Shown in pieces: positions 31,465-41,193 of a stretch of DNA of 64,000 nucleotides (positions within the stretch are counted from its first letter, which is position 1; the number at the start of each line of letters is the position of its first letter). The translations under genes and the position numbers were made by a program. The notes under the pieces are model-generated. The model did not search any database. It was not told the DNA's origin and saw only the letters and a list, made by a program, of their open reading frames with translations. This DNA comes from an uncultured Thalassolituus sp. (lineage in GTDB: Bacteria > Pseudomonadota > Gammaproteobacteria > Pseudomonadales > Oceanobacteraceae), in assembly GCF_950066645.1 (NCBI RefSeq), contig NZ_CATMFB010000004.1:124001-188000 (forward strand). Direction: 5' to 3'.

Positions 31465-32766
31465 TTAGCGCTGGGGCAGGACGTCTTTCAGTTTTTCCCG
31501 CATTTTGCGAATAGCGTCAGCTGTTTCTTCCCAGCTGATGCATCCGTCAGTGACTGACAGGCCATATTCCAGATCGTCGAGATTCGCAGGGATGTTCTGG
31601 CGGCCATGTTTGATGTTGGACTCCACCATCAGACCAATAATGGACTTGTTACCCTCAAGGATCTGATTGGTGACGTTCTCCATTACCAGCGGCTGCAGTG
31701 CCGGGTTTTTGTTGGAGTTCTCGTGAGAGCAATCCACCATAATGTTCTGCGCCAGATCCGCTTTTGCCAGAGCTTCTTCGGCGATCTTCACATTGACTGA
31801 GTCGTAGTTAGGTTTGCCACCGCCGCCGCGCAGAACGACATGAGCGTATGGGTTGCCTTTAGTTTCGACGATCGAGACTTTACCCTGCTGGTCAATACCC
31901 AGGAACCGGTGCGGATTAGCAACTGACATTAGCGCGTTTGTAGCGACCGTCAGGCTGCCGTCTGTACCGTTCTTGAATCCTACCGCTGATGACAGGCCTG
32001 ATGCCATTTCGCGGTGTGTCTGAGATTCTGTCGTGCGCGCACCGATGGCTGACCAGGCAATCAGATCCTGCAGGTACTGGGGTGAGATTGGATCCAGTGC
32101 TTCTGTCGACAGCGGCAGGCCGAGTTCTGCGAGATCCAGAAGCAGACGTCTGGCGATGTGCAGGCCATCCTGAATCTTAAATGTGTCGTTCATGTAAGGG
32201 TCATTGATTAACCCTTTCCAGCCTACCGTGGTGCGGGGCTTTTCAAAGTAGACACGCATAACAAGGCAGAGTGTATCGCTGACTTCTTCTGCCAGGTCGC
32301 GTAAGCGTTGCGCATACTCTTTCGCTGCATCAACATCGTGAATAGAGCAGGGCCCTACTACAACGAAAATACGGTGATCTTTCCTGTCCAGAATGTCGCG
32401 GACTTCCTGGCGTCCTCTCTGAACGCTGATGACAGCTGAGTCAGAGATCGGCATCTCTTCCTTCAGTTGTTGTGGTGTGATCAGCGTGCTGATGCTTTCA
32501 ATGTTTAAATCTTCTACGCGGTTGTCGGTCATGTAGCTACCCGTTGTGCTTTCTGTTTTTTCTGTAGGGGGTTGTTTGGGTTCGGCAGATGTCGCTGCTC
32601 TGAGAGCGCCCTGTGTGATGGCCTCAAGTTGTTTCTGTCGCCCTTGTGGCGGGGTGTCTCCCCACTGCGAAACTGCAGCCACAGTCAGAGGCCAGCCGTC
32701 GTCTGTGCAGGCTTTGGCAATGGCGCTTTTGGTGCGGAAGTGTGTAACGACGTCTGCTGTCTTCAT
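31465..32766 (-). CDS. Cro-like domain fused to class-I DAHP synthase
   Basis: A continuous 433-codon frame. Residues 1-58 look like a phage Cro-type helix-turn-helix (MKTADVVTHF, AIAKACTDDGWPLTVAAVSQWGDTPPQGRQKQLEAIT); residues 59-78 are a polar linker; residues 79-433 are a complete AroF/AroG/AroH-type 3-deoxy-7-phosphoheptulonate synthase, the first shikimate-pathway step, with VGPCSIHD, GARTTESQTHREMASG and KNGTDG. From M79 (codon at 32532) the length (355) equals that of stand-alone enzymes, so translation could also start there, although I see no strong ribosome binding site. The first start codon lies in a perfect inverted repeat. The DNA-binding domain could make the enzyme a self-regulator; this is inference. 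The feedback amino acid is not predictable. Confidence 0.9.
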   Translation of the reverse strand: MKTADVVTHFRTKSAIAKACTDDGWPLTVAAVSQWGDTPPQGRQKQLEAITQGALRAATSAEPKQPPTEKTESTTGSYMTDNRVEDLNIESISTLITPQQLKEEMPISDSAVISVQRGRQEVRDILDRKDHRIFVVVGPCSIHDVDAAKEYAQRLRDLAEEVSDTLCLVMRVYFEKPRTTVGWKGLINDPYMNDTFKIQDGLHIARRLLLDLAELGLPLSTEALDPISPQYLQDLIAWSAIGARTTESQTHREMASGLSSAVGFKNGTDGSLTVATNALMSVANPHRFLGIDQQGKVSIVETKGNPYAHVVLRGGGGKPNYDSVNVKIAEEALAKADLAQNIMVDCSHENSNKNPALQPLVMENVTNQILEGNKSIIGLMVESNIKHGRQNIPANLDDLEYGLSVTDGCISWEETADAIRKMREKLKDVLPQR

Positions 32767-32802
32767 AATATAAGTTAAGTTACCTTAAGTATGAAGACAG
32801 CA
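32755..32802. promoter_or_regulatory. Inverted repeat over the DAHP-synthase start
   Basis: TGCTGTCTTCATA (32755-32767) and TATGAAGACAGCA (32790-32802) are a perfect 13-bp inverted repeat with a 22-base AT-rich core. The left arm contains the start codon and first codons of the fusion gene (read on minus). It may be an operator for the Cro-like domain or a hairpin that hides the start codon in mRNA. The core contains repeated TTAAGT/ACTTAA half-sites. Confidence 0.6.
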
Positions 32803-32835
32803 TATTAAGCAGAAGAGTTTAAGTAAAGTTAAATT

Positions 32836-33012
32836 TTAACGAAGTTTGGCCTGAATCTCTTTAAATCGCTCTACTTTGCTTTTTTCGAAGACGGGAGGTT
32901 GTTCGCTGCCGGTAGAATCAAGCAGGCCCTCGCGGGCGTAACGCTTCACTGTTACTGGTTTGATTTCCAGGAATTCTGCAACTTCTTCGATGGACATTAG
33001 CTGGTCGGTCAT
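32836..33012 (-). CDS. Small MerR/excisionase-like HTH protein
   Basis: A 58-residue protein starting MTDQLMSIEEVAEFLEIKP, a helix-turn-helix of the MerR/excisionase (HTH_17) kind: VAEFLEIKPVTVKRYAREGLLDSTG. Start at 33012 has AGGAG 8 bases before it; an upstream start at 33039 adds nine residues. It lies 69 bases upstream of the Cro-domain/DAHP-synthase gene in the same direction, and beside a palindrome at 33067-33106. Probably a small DNA-binding regulator or cofactor; targets unknown. No phage genes are near. Confidence 0.75.
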   Translation of the reverse strand: MTDQLMSIEEVAEFLEIKPVTVKRYAREGLLDSTGSEQPPVFEKSKVERFKEIQAKLR

Positions 33013-33066
33013 GGAATGGCTCCTGATACGTTTGAGCATCAGAATAGACCTTGTGGGAGGAGCTGC

Positions 33067-33106
33067 CAGAGTCAGTCACATGTCATCCATGACATGTGTG
33101 ACTCTG
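33067..33106. repeat. Large imperfect palindrome between HTH gene and permease gene
   Basis: Outer arms CAGAGTCA (33067-33074) and TGACTCTG (33099-33106), inner arms CACATGTCA (33077-33085) and TGACATGTG (33090-33098), loop TCCA, with only a two-base bulge (GT at 33075-33076). No T-run follows, so it is not a classic terminator. It lies just after the permease stop on minus and 55 bases before the HTH gene start, where a regulator could bind. Confidence 0.55.
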
Positions 33107-33112
33107 TCTGTA

Positions 33113-33886
33113 TCAGTTGAAGACGTAACGCAGGCCCATGGTCAGAAGCAATGTTGCAAGTACTGGACGAAGTACTTTGTCGGGCATATAGCGGCTCAGA
33201 TGGCTGCCCACGTGAATGGCAGGGATAGAGCCAATCAGAAGTGCGCCGAGCAGGAAGAAGTCGACATTGCCCAGTGTCAGGTGAATAAGTCCGGCCGCCA
33301 GTGTCAGCGGAACCGCATGGGCGATATCGGTGCCTACGATATGTGTGCCTCGCAGTGCAGGATAAAGGATCATCAGAATGGCGGTGCCAATGGCGCCGGC
33401 GCCAACGGATGACAGGGTTACGAATATGCCGAGAAATATCCCCATGATGATGGTTGCGTGGGGTCTCAGGTGGGCCAGGCGTCCGGCTTTAGAGCGTCCT
33501 GCCAATGCCTGGATACGGCCTCGCAGAAGAATCACAATCGCGGTAAGTACCAGCATGATGCCCAGGGCATTTTTCAGCAGGTGGCCGTAGCTTTCAGCAT
33601 CGGTAAAGAAAAAGTGAAGCAGAAGCCCCGTGATGAGTGCAGCCGGGATGCTGCCTACGGCCAGAAGTTTTACCAGTCCCCACTTAACGTGTTTCTGTTT
33701 GTGGTGGCTGTATGCTCCGCCCGCTTTGGTCAGTGCGGCGTACAGAAGATCAGTGCCTACGGCTGTGTGAGGTGGAAATCCAAAGGAGAGCAGCATTGGA
33801 GTCATCAGAGCTCCGCCGCCGATGCCAGTGATGCCTACGACCAGGCCAACTACGGCACCGGCTGCTATATATAACAAAATATCCAT
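33113..33886 (-). CDS. TauE/SafE-family membrane permease
   Basis: A 257-residue inner-membrane protein of the TauE/SafE (DUF81) family, with about eight membrane helices in two repeats. Each repeat carries the family motif: GIGGGALMTPMLLSFGFPPHTAVGTDLLYAALTK (about 22-55) and GAGAIGTAILMILYPALRGTHIVGTDIAHAVPLT (second half). Family members move sulphite, sulphoacetate or other organic anions; the substrate here is not determined, but its neighbours cysB and cysH make sulphur metabolism a fair guess. The HTH gene and the DAHP synthase lie downstream on the same strand. Confidence 0.87.
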   Translation of the reverse strand: MDILLYIAAGAVVGLVVGITGIGGGALMTPMLLSFGFPPHTAVGTDLLYAALTKAGGAYSHHKQKHVKWGLVKLLAVGSIPAALITGLLLHFFFTDAESYGHLLKNALGIMLVLTAIVILLRGRIQALAGRSKAGRLAHLRPHATIIMGIFLGIFVTLSSVGAGAIGTAILMILYPALRGTHIVGTDIAHAVPLTLAAGLIHLTLGNVDFFLLGALLIGSIPAIHVGSHLSRYMPDKVLRPVLATLLLTMGLRYVFN

Positions 33887-33988
33887 TGGAATCGTCTAAA
33901 GTGAAAATATGGGTCTAAGCCCTTTGTGGGCGACAATGTATTGTCTGGCATCTATTCTGGAAAGGAATATTTGTTTATATTTTTATAA

Positions 33989-34987
<999 letters not shown>

Positions 34988-34992
34988 TTTCA

Positions 34993-35029
34993 GATAAGAA
35001 AAAAGGGCCGATGGCCCTTTTTTCTTATC
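34993..35029. terminator. Bidirectional terminator, cysB and cysH
   Basis: Long perfect stem GATAAGAAAAAAGGGCC (34993-35009), loop GAT, and the complementary arm GGCCCTTTTTTCTTATC (35013-35029). The cysH stop codon overlaps its last bases, so both genes end in the same hairpin. Confidence 0.93.
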
Positions 35030-35756
35030 AGGATTTTGAAATGATATTTCCTGCATGCAGGCCGCACTCTTTATGACCTGCGTCTTCCCACCACCAGCGA
35101 CCTTCCCGCTCGTGCTGGTTTGGCAGGACAGGGCGGGTGCATGGCTGGCAACCAATGGAAACAAATCCCCGCTGATGCAGAGGATTAAAAGGAACATCAA
35201 AAATTTTGATGTATTCCCATACCTGTGCTGAGGTCCAGTTGGCGAGTGGATTGTATTTGACCAGGGTGTCTCCGAGGCCGTTAAAGGTGGTGTCTGCTTC
35301 AACCGTGTTAACGTTCGAGCGGGTGCCGGGGCTCTGATCCCTCCGCTGACCTGTAATCCACGCGTCCAGGGTGGTCAGCTTCTCACGTAAAGGGGCGATT
35401 TTACGAATGTCGCAGCATTCCTTATGGCCATCCTCAAAAAAACTGAACAGGCCTTTCTCGCGCACGAAATCCTGCAGAGCCTTCTGGTCGGGGGTTCGCA
35501 CATCAATTGTGATTCCGTAATGCTTGCGAACGGTCTCAATGAACTCGTAGGTCTCAGGGTGAAGTCTGCCAGTGTCCAGGGTAAAAATGTCCACATCTTT
35601 ACGTAGTTTCACCGCCATATCGATCAGTACGACATCTTCAGCGCCGCTGAATGAAACGCCGATCTTATCGTGCTGTTCCAGAGCGTGCCTGATGATGTCT
35701 TTCGGGCGCTTTTCCGCCAACTGCCCATTGAGGGCTTCAAAATCCACTGAGGTCAT
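35028..35756 (-). CDS. cysH: Phosphoadenylyl/adenylyl-sulphate reductase
   Basis: A 242-residue reductase that makes sulphite from activated sulphate, using a cytosolic PP-loop fold. Motifs: [51 protein letters not shown] and the C-terminal KECGLHAG with the catalytic Cys. The CC...CxxC set is that of [4Fe-4S]-containing enzymes acting on APS (as in Pseudomonas) rather than the cluster-free E. coli PAPS reductase. Start at ATG 35756 is a choice: alternatives are ATG 35765 and GTG 35804, and no strong ribosome binding site decides. It is divergent from thrH. Confidence 0.9.
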   Translation of the reverse strand: MTSVDFEALNGQLAEKRPKDIIRHALEQHDKIGVSFSGAEDVVLIDMAVKLRKDVDIFTLDTGRLHPETYEFIETVRKHYGITIDVRTPDQKALQDFVREKGLFSFFEDGHKECCDIRKIAPLREKLTTLDAWITGQRRDQSPGTRSNVNTVEADTTFNGLGDTLVKYNPLANWTSAQVWEYIKIFDVPFNPLHQRGFVSIGCQPCTRPVLPNQHEREGRWWWEDAGHKECGLHAGNIISKS

Positions 35757-35939
35757 CGTAATCATCCGGTTGTATCTGTATTTTTCCGGAATATTAGCAT
35801 GCACCTCTTATCTCAAATAAGACTAAAAAGTCATATTCTTAGTACCTGTGCCCATGAGAGGCGGTCTTGACGGTTGTGTTCGAAAGCGCATCTGGCTAGA
35901 GTACGCCGCATAAATCACCTGACATCCAATGGGGTATAC

Positions 35940-36557
35940 ATGGAAATCGCATGCTTGGATCTTGAAGGCGTACTGGTGCCTGAGATCTGGATTGAATTCG
36001 CAAATAAGACCGGTATTGAAGAGCTGAAAGCAACCACCCGGGATATTCCGGATTATGATGTGCTTATGAAGCAGCGTCTGCGTCTGCTTGATGAGCACAA
36101 CCTTAAGATTCAGGACATTCAGGAAGTAATTGCGACCCTGAAGCCTCTCGACGGTGCGCGTGAGTTTGTTGATTGGCTGCGCGAGCGCTTTCAGGTGATT
36201 ATTCTGTCGGATACTTTCTATGAGTTTTCACAACCGCTGATGCGTCAGTTAGGGTTTCCGACACTGTTCTGTCATCGTCTGATTACAGATGAGGAAGGCC
36301 GTGTAGTGGACTACAAACTGCGTCAGGCAGACCCGAAACGCCAGTCGATCCGGGCCCTGCAGACTATTTATTACCGCACCATTGCTGCGGGCGACTCTTA
36401 TAATGACACGACTATGCTGGCAGAAGCAGATGCGGGAATTCTGTTTCATGCACCGCAGAATGTGATTGATGAGTTTCCGCAGTTCCCTGCGGTACATACC
36501 TATGAAGATCTGAAGAAAGAGTTTATCAAAGCGAGTAATCGCGAGCTTTCTCTCTGA
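35940..36557 (+). CDS. thrH: Phosphoserine phosphatase/homoserine phosphotransferase ThrH
   Basis: A 205-residue HAD-superfamily enzyme of ThrH type, known from Pseudomonas aeruginosa as a phosphoserine phosphatase that can also transfer phosphate to homoserine. Motif I is LDLEGVLVPE (D7 nucleophile), motif II ILSDTFYEF, and motif III/IV AAGDSYNDTTML. Start is ATG 35940; the upstream in-frame start at 35874 has no family support. Length matches ThrH (205). It links serine and threonine metabolism, close to cysteine genes. Confidence 0.93.
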   Translation: MEIACLDLEGVLVPEIWIEFANKTGIEELKATTRDIPDYDVLMKQRLRLLDEHNLKIQDIQEVIATLKPLDGAREFVDWLRERFQVIILSDTFYEFSQPLMRQLGFPTLFCHRLITDEEGRVVDYKLRQADPKRQSIRALQTIYYRTIAAGDSYNDTTMLAEADAGILFHAPQNVIDEFPQFPAVHTYEDLKKEFIKASNRELSL

Positions 36558-36585
36558 TTCTGTCCACTCTGGGCTGTGTTGCAGC

Positions 36586-37851
36586 TCAGAGTGGAAACTC
36601 CAGTATCATACCCACCTTATTGAGTATTTCCTGATACTCGTCGTCCGCAGTGCTGTCGGCAACTACGCCGCCGCCCCCCCAGCAGACTGCTTCTTCTCTG
36701 GTTGCAATGATTGTCCTGATCAGGATGTTGAATTCACTGCGCCCACTGTCGTCGATGTAGCCGAAAGATCCGCAGTAAGCGTTTCGCTTTCGTGATTCCA
36801 GGGAGTCGATGATCTCCATTGCCCTGCGTTTTGGAGCGCCGGTAATCGACCCTCCCGGAAATGCATTCAGAATAGCCTGACTGTGACTGATGTTGTCGCG
36901 CAGTTCAGCGCTGATGGTAGATACAAGATGATGAACGTTCTTGTGGCTTTCAATATTGAACAGTTTTTCCACTTTGACGCTGTGAGGCTTGGCGCTCAGG
37001 CTGAGGTCATTTCTCAACAGATCGACAATCATCAGGTTTTCCGCCTGATTTTTAGAACTTCCTTCCAGGAGTCTGATGTTCTCTACGTCGGCATCAGGGA
37101 TTGAGGAGCGCGGGGCGGTACCTTTAATAGGGCGTGTTTCCAGTCGTTTCCCGGTGATGCGGATGAACAGTTCTGGGGATACTGACAATATCGCCCGCTC
37201 CGCCGTCTTGAAGTACACGCTGAATGGTGCATTGAAGTGCGCAATCAGCGGGAAGGGGTTTGCTTCCGTTAGATCATCCTGGCAGATAAAGGGCATGGTG
37301 AGATTGATCTGATAGCAGTCTCCGGATAACAGATACTGCTGCACCCTTTGAAACGCTTCTGTATAGGAATCCTTGCTCCATTCTCCGGACCAGTGGCGCA
37401 CCTGTGCTTTTACGGCAGGTTTTGAGGTTGCGCTGGCAATATCAGACTGAAGGGCGGTCAGCTCGGAATCATCCATTCTGGTTGGTGACTGGATGATGCA
37501 GCGGTCACTGTTTATATCAATGAGGATGCTATAGCTGAAGTAATAGAATTCCTGCTTCGGGCGCTGCGTGGGGGAGGATGGGTAGTCGATGATGCCAAGC
37601 CATCCACTGACAAAGCCCTGGTTGTTTCTTTCCGAGGTACGCTGATCTGAGCGTTGTTCTGTCGGAGGAAGGGTATTTGATTTCTGCAGCGGCCTGACTG
37701 TCACGACATGTGTGGCGCAGAAAGAGGAGTTATCTGTCAGATTTTCGTAATCCTCCTGGTGCTCTGGCATGGGCATTAAAGCAGCGACTTGAAAAAACTG
37801 TAGTGAATTCAAAAGCTTAACTGCACTGCAGGAAAGGGGGGTATGGAACAT
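36586..37851 (-). CDS. pabB: Aminodeoxychorismate synthase component I
   Basis: A 421-residue chorismate-binding enzyme of the PabB/TrpE group, giving 4-amino-4-deoxychorismate for folate synthesis. Motifs: PIKGTAPR (K274 region), DLLRNDL, FPGGSITGAPKRRAMEIIDSLE and the C-terminal GGGVVADSTADDEYQEILNK. The first 90 residues are divergent. PabB rather than TrpE is favoured by the PIKGT motif, in which Lys is the catalytic residue of ADC synthase. A glutamine amidotransferase partner (PabA) is not in the window. The 323 bases upstream are a shared intergenic region with the FilA-like gene. Confidence 0.88.
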   Translation of the reverse strand: MFHTPLSCSAVKLLNSLQFFQVAALMPMPEHQEDYENLTDNSSFCATHVVTVRPLQKSNTLPPTEQRSDQRTSERNNQGFVSGWLGIIDYPSSPTQRPKQEFYYFSYSILIDINSDRCIIQSPTRMDDSELTALQSDIASATSKPAVKAQVRHWSGEWSKDSYTEAFQRVQQYLLSGDCYQINLTMPFICQDDLTEANPFPLIAHFNAPFSVYFKTAERAILSVSPELFIRITGKRLETRPIKGTAPRSSIPDADVENIRLLEGSSKNQAENLMIVDLLRNDLSLSAKPHSVKVEKLFNIESHKNVHHLVSTISAELRDNISHSQAILNAFPGGSITGAPKRRAMEIIDSLESRKRNAYCGSFGYIDDSGRSEFNILIRTIIATREEAVCWGGGGVVADSTADDEYQEILNKVGMILEFPL

Positions 37852-38174
37852 TTTAAGCCACTTTGTATTATGGGTTTTGATTGCAACCCATTGAATTTAA
37901 AGGGTTTTATGGCATCGATTTACGATCATTATACATATGTTGCCTGTTTTGTGACCACCCTCCGTAACTTTGTGTAAAAAAGAGGTAGACAAGGTCAGAT
38001 CTAAGTAATAGATTGATCGCAAGTCTCGTGTAGCGGGGCTTACTGAGAAGGCCCCTTGGGGTCAAATCAACGATCAAACTACTTAGTGACTCAAAGATGA
38101 GGATCTTGTAGGATGATCAAACGGGTACAAGACCCGCTGTACTACAAAAGAAAAATAATCAGGAGTGTGCACAA
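37852..38174 (+). other. Intergenic region with possible promoter and long leader
   Basis: 323 bases without a gene between divergent pabB and the FilA-like gene. A candidate sigma-70 promoter on plus is TTGTGA (37949-37954), 18 bases, TGTAAA (37973-37978), which would give a leader near 190 bases. In it, GGGGC...GCCCC (38036-38056) and CGGGT-ACAAG-ACCCG (38122-38136) can form hairpins. A structured leader for a highly expressed surface protein is likely; nothing else was seen. Confidence 0.4.
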
Positions 38175-38963
38175 ATGAAATTCCTCAAAAAAGCTTCTCT
38201 GGCTGCTTCCATCGCTGCAGTGTCTTTCGCAGCAAATGCTGAACTGGTAGCAATGGATGAGTCTGCACTGGCTGCAGCAACTGGTCAGGCTGGTATCGAT
38301 ATCGACATCAACTTGGGTGACTCTGCCTCTGCAATCAGCATCGGTTCTGTAACCTGGACTGATACTGCAGACGGTACTGGCTCAGACATTTCTGGTGGTG
38401 GTGTTTCTCTGTCTACCATCACACTGGGTTCTGCGACTGGTGATGACGTTGTTCTGACTAATGTTATCGACGTTAACGCTGACGGCGAAATCGTGATTCA
38501 GACTGGTTCTGTAAACAACCTGCGTCTTGGTATTGCGAGCATCGACACTGTCGGTACTAACTCTGCCAACCTGGCTCGTAACGTATCTCTGGATATGAAC
38601 CTGACTGGTTCTACTATCACTATCGGCGCTACTGCTGATAACGATGGCGACAGCAATGCTGATACTCTGATCACTACTCGTGGTGGTTCTGTTGAGATCA
38701 CTGATGGTTCTGCTGACCTGCTGAACGGTGCAATCGGCCTTTCTGGTATTCAGGCTTATGGTCTGGATGCGAGTGGTAACCGTTCAGGTGGTCTGTCTAC
38801 TGACGCAGACATCCTGTTCAACAGCAACGGTATCACCGTTTCTAACCTGAACCTTGCTGGTACTATCGAACTGGGTGACGTTGCTCTGGGTGACGCTTCT
38901 ATTGGTTCTGTTGCAATCAGCAACATCGAAATGTCTGCTTCTCTGACCATCTCTGGTCACTAA
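38175..38963 (+). CDS. filA: FilA-like secreted surface protein
   Basis: A 262-residue exported protein: signal peptide 1-22 (SFAANA-EL), then MDESALAAATGQAGIDIDINLG, a start shared by FilA/DUF6160-type proteins, and a mature part very rich in Thr, Ser, Gly, Asp and Ile (TITLGSAT, ATADNDGDSNADTLIT). There is no Cys. GGAGTG precedes the ATG. Codons are heavily biased to a few (GGT, TCT, CTG, AAC), as in strongly expressed genes. It opens a surface cluster with a C39-like peptidase and outer-membrane barrels, as in the Acinetobacter fil genes. Role inferred: a major surface or fibre component. Confidence 0.75.
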   Translation: MKFLKKASLAASIAAVSFAANAELVAMDESALAAATGQAGIDIDINLGDSASAISIGSVTWTDTADGTGSDISGGGVSLSTITLGSATGDDVVLTNVIDVNADGEIVIQTGSVNNLRLGIASIDTVGTNSANLARNVSLDMNLTGSTITIGATADNDGDSNADTLITTRGGSVEITDGSADLLNGAIGLSGIQAYGLDASGNRSGGLSTDADILFNSNGITVSNLNLAGTIELGDVALGDASIGSVAISNIEMSASLTISGH

Positions 38964-38976
38964 GAGCAGCCTTCGG

Positions 38977-39002
38977 AAAAGCCCGCTTCGGCGGGCTTTT
39001 TT
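38977..39002 (+). terminator. Terminator after the FilA-like gene
   Basis: AAAAGCCCGC, loop TTCG, GCGGGCTTTTTT. A strong UUCG-loop terminator 14 bases after the stop. Downstream genes of the cluster would be expressed at lower level by read-through or from their own promoter near 39005-39105. Confidence 0.92.
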
Positions 39003-39132
39003 GTGTTTGCTGTTTACAAAAAACTTAAAAAAAACAACCAATTGGCTTGGTCGGGTGTGTGATTTTATGTAACATGTGTATTGGCAATAAATATTATAAT
39101 AACAATACGGGAGGGGCTGCGGCCTTTTTACA

Positions 39133-40065
39133 GTGCTTGTCATTTTATTGGGATCAATCATCGGCTTCGCCATGGTGCACGAGTTTGCACTGGTGAATGA
39201 CCGTCAGCAGGGCGACACGATCGTTCGTGTGGCTGTGAATGAGGACTTCCAGGAAGATAAAGTCGTTAATGTAGAGCCACTATCGACAAAGCGTTTTAAA
39301 AACGTTGTTCGCCAGGCCTACGACTACTCCTGTGGTTCCGCCGCTCTTACAACGCTTCTTGATTATTATCTTGGTAGAAACTTCCAGGAGCGTCAGGTAA
39401 TGGAAGGTCTTCTCCGCTTCGGCGAAACAGAACGAATTGTTCAGCGCCGCGGTTTCTCACTTCTCGACATGAAGCGCCTGGTCACCGCGCTCGGTCATCC
39501 ATCAGGAGGGTTCAAGGCGGAAGCATCCGACCTTGAAAGCTTAGATCACCCAGCTATCGCACCGATTCAGTATGCGGGATTCAAACACTTTGTTGTTATC
39601 CGCACGGTGTACGATGGCCGGGTCTATGTTGCCGACCCTGCATTGGGCAACATTTCTTTTACTCTGAATCGTTTTCTCGAAGTCTGGGACAACAATGTTC
39701 TCTTTATAGTGTTTCCGAACGGCCACAAGCCTGCCAGCGGGTTAGAGCTGCACGAGGAGGATATGCGTTTTGTGTCTGACTACGTGATCGCAGAAAATGC
39801 ATTTAAAGAGTTTCCGCACTTCATGATTGCAGATACCCATAAGCTGAATAACGCAATAGCGGCGTCGTACAATAATGTTCAGTCAAGCTATGAAGTTCAG
39901 CGGGACGAAAACGGCGATATCGTTCGCGATGATAACGGTAACGCGGTTTATGAATATGTTTCGAGAGACGCCAGTGATGGTGTCAGTTCTGATGATTTCA
40001 ACCTGGCTGTACCGGCCGCTGAAGGCGACGTGATCTCTAAAGAGTTGCGCTTCAGAAGAAAATAA
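39133..40065 (+). CDS. C39-like cysteine peptidase-fold membrane protein
   Basis: A 310-residue protein with an N-terminal membrane anchor (1-16) and a C39 bacteriocin-processing-like peptidase fold: AYDYSCGSAALTTLLDYYLG holds the nucleophile Cys, FKHFVVIRTVYDGRVYVADPALGN the His and Asp. The order (Cys, His, Asp) matches papain-like C39 enzymes. Start is a GTG at 39133; GGGAGGGG stands rather far upstream (39108-39117). A position right after a FilA-like secreted substrate suggests it processes cluster proteins (inference). Similar genes occur as FilB in Acinetobacter clusters. Confidence 0.78.
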   Translation: MLVILLGSIIGFAMVHEFALVNDRQQGDTIVRVAVNEDFQEDKVVNVEPLSTKRFKNVVRQAYDYSCGSAALTTLLDYYLGRNFQERQVMEGLLRFGETERIVQRRGFSLLDMKRLVTALGHPSGGFKAEASDLESLDHPAIAPIQYAGFKHFVVIRTVYDGRVYVADPALGNISFTLNRFLEVWDNNVLFIVFPNGHKPASGLELHEEDMRFVSDYVIAENAFKEFPHFMIADTHKLNNAIAASYNNVQSSYEVQRDENGDIVRDDNGNAVYEYVSRDASDGVSSDDFNLAVPAAEGDVISKELRFRRK

Positions 40066-40092
40066 TAACGATAAGGATTACAGGTTAGTACC

Positions 40093-41142
40093 ATGACTAT
40101 TCGAATTAAAGCAATCGCACTGTCTGTTCTTCTCGCGTCCGTGCCGTTCGCACAGGCCGATGAATCTGCTGATCTTGATCGGGCTCGTGAGGCGCTTTCA
40201 AAGCAGGATAACGATGCTGATACAGAAAAAGCGCTTGAACAGGTTTTTGAAGCTGCAGAAAAAAACTACTCCTTGTTGAAAAAGGGCGGGATGGCGCTGA
40301 ATTATGGTGTTGATTACACCTACTATGGTGATCAGCGAATCGGTCTGGAAATCGAAAACCAGGATGGTAATGCCGTAATCCGTAATGCGGATGTTACTCC
40401 GGTTGCAAGCCATACCATTACCAATACTTTCACATTTGATTACGGTCTGCTCAATAACCTGACGATCAGTGGACGATTGCCACTCGTTGCCAAGTTTGAG
40501 ACTGAAGATGAACTTACTGGTTACGGTATTGGGGATATCTCGGGCAGCCTGCGCTGGCAGCCATTTGAATATATCCCAGGTCGTATGTCTCATACTGTCT
40601 TTGGCTCCTTGCGTCTTCCTACCGGCGATAGTCCGTATGAGATTGATGAAGACACTTCGCTGGCAACTGGCTCGGGCTCCTGGGGTTTGACCGGTGGCTG
40701 GAGCGTGTCAAAAGTATTGGACCCTGTTGTCCTGTTTGGATCGAGTTCAATCGGTTACACCTTGCCTGTGACCGGCCTGAATCAAGTCAAGGATGGCGGT
40801 AACGTCCTTCGTGAAGTAAACAACGGCCTGAACCTGTCGTTCTCTATGGGCTTCGCATATTCACTCTCTTACGATGTATCTCTGAGCGCGTCTTTTCAGG
40901 GGTCATACAGCCTTGAGTCTGAGTTCACTCTATATGATGGTGTTAATGGAGGAGAGCGTACCTCCACCGTAGGAAGTCAGATGAGCGGCATAATGAACTT
41001 CGCACTTGGTGTGCGGGTGTCTCCAAAAACAATTGCTAACGTAAACGTTGGCTTTGGTGTTACTGAGTTGTCTCCGGATATTATTCTCGGCCTCTCTCTG
41101 CCTATCGATATCGAAGGTGTGAAGCCAGCTGAGGGCAACTAA
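40093..41142 (+). CDS. Predicted outer-membrane barrel protein of the fil cluster
   Basis: A 349-residue exported protein: signal peptide 1-22 (SVPFAQA-DE), a helical segment (DLDRAREALSKQDNDADTEKALEQVFEAAEKNYS, about 26-60) and a beta-barrel-like remainder with alternating strands (ALNYGVDYTYYGDQRIGLEI, NTFTFDYGLLNNLTISGRLPLVA). No C-terminal Phe. It follows the C39-like gene by 27 bases and precedes the FadL-like gene. The barrel resembles putative outer-membrane transport proteins; I recognise no narrow family. FilC is a possible counterpart. Confidence 0.7.
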   Translation: MTIRIKAIALSVLLASVPFAQADESADLDRAREALSKQDNDADTEKALEQVFEAAEKNYSLLKKGGMALNYGVDYTYYGDQRIGLEIENQDGNAVIRNADVTPVASHTITNTFTFDYGLLNNLTISGRLPLVAKFETEDELTGYGIGDISGSLRWQPFEYIPGRMSHTVFGSLRLPTGDSPYEIDEDTSLATGSGSWGLTGGWSVSKVLDPVVLFGSSSIGYTLPVTGLNQVKDGGNVLREVNNGLNLSFSMGFAYSLSYDVSLSASFQGSYSLESEFTLYDGVNGGERTSTVGSQMSGIMNFALGVRVSPKTIANVNVGFGVTELSPDIILGLSLPIDIEGVKPAEGN

Positions 41143-41193
41143 TCAGTCATGACTGATAAAACGATAAGAACTAACAGTTTATGGCGGTTTGAT

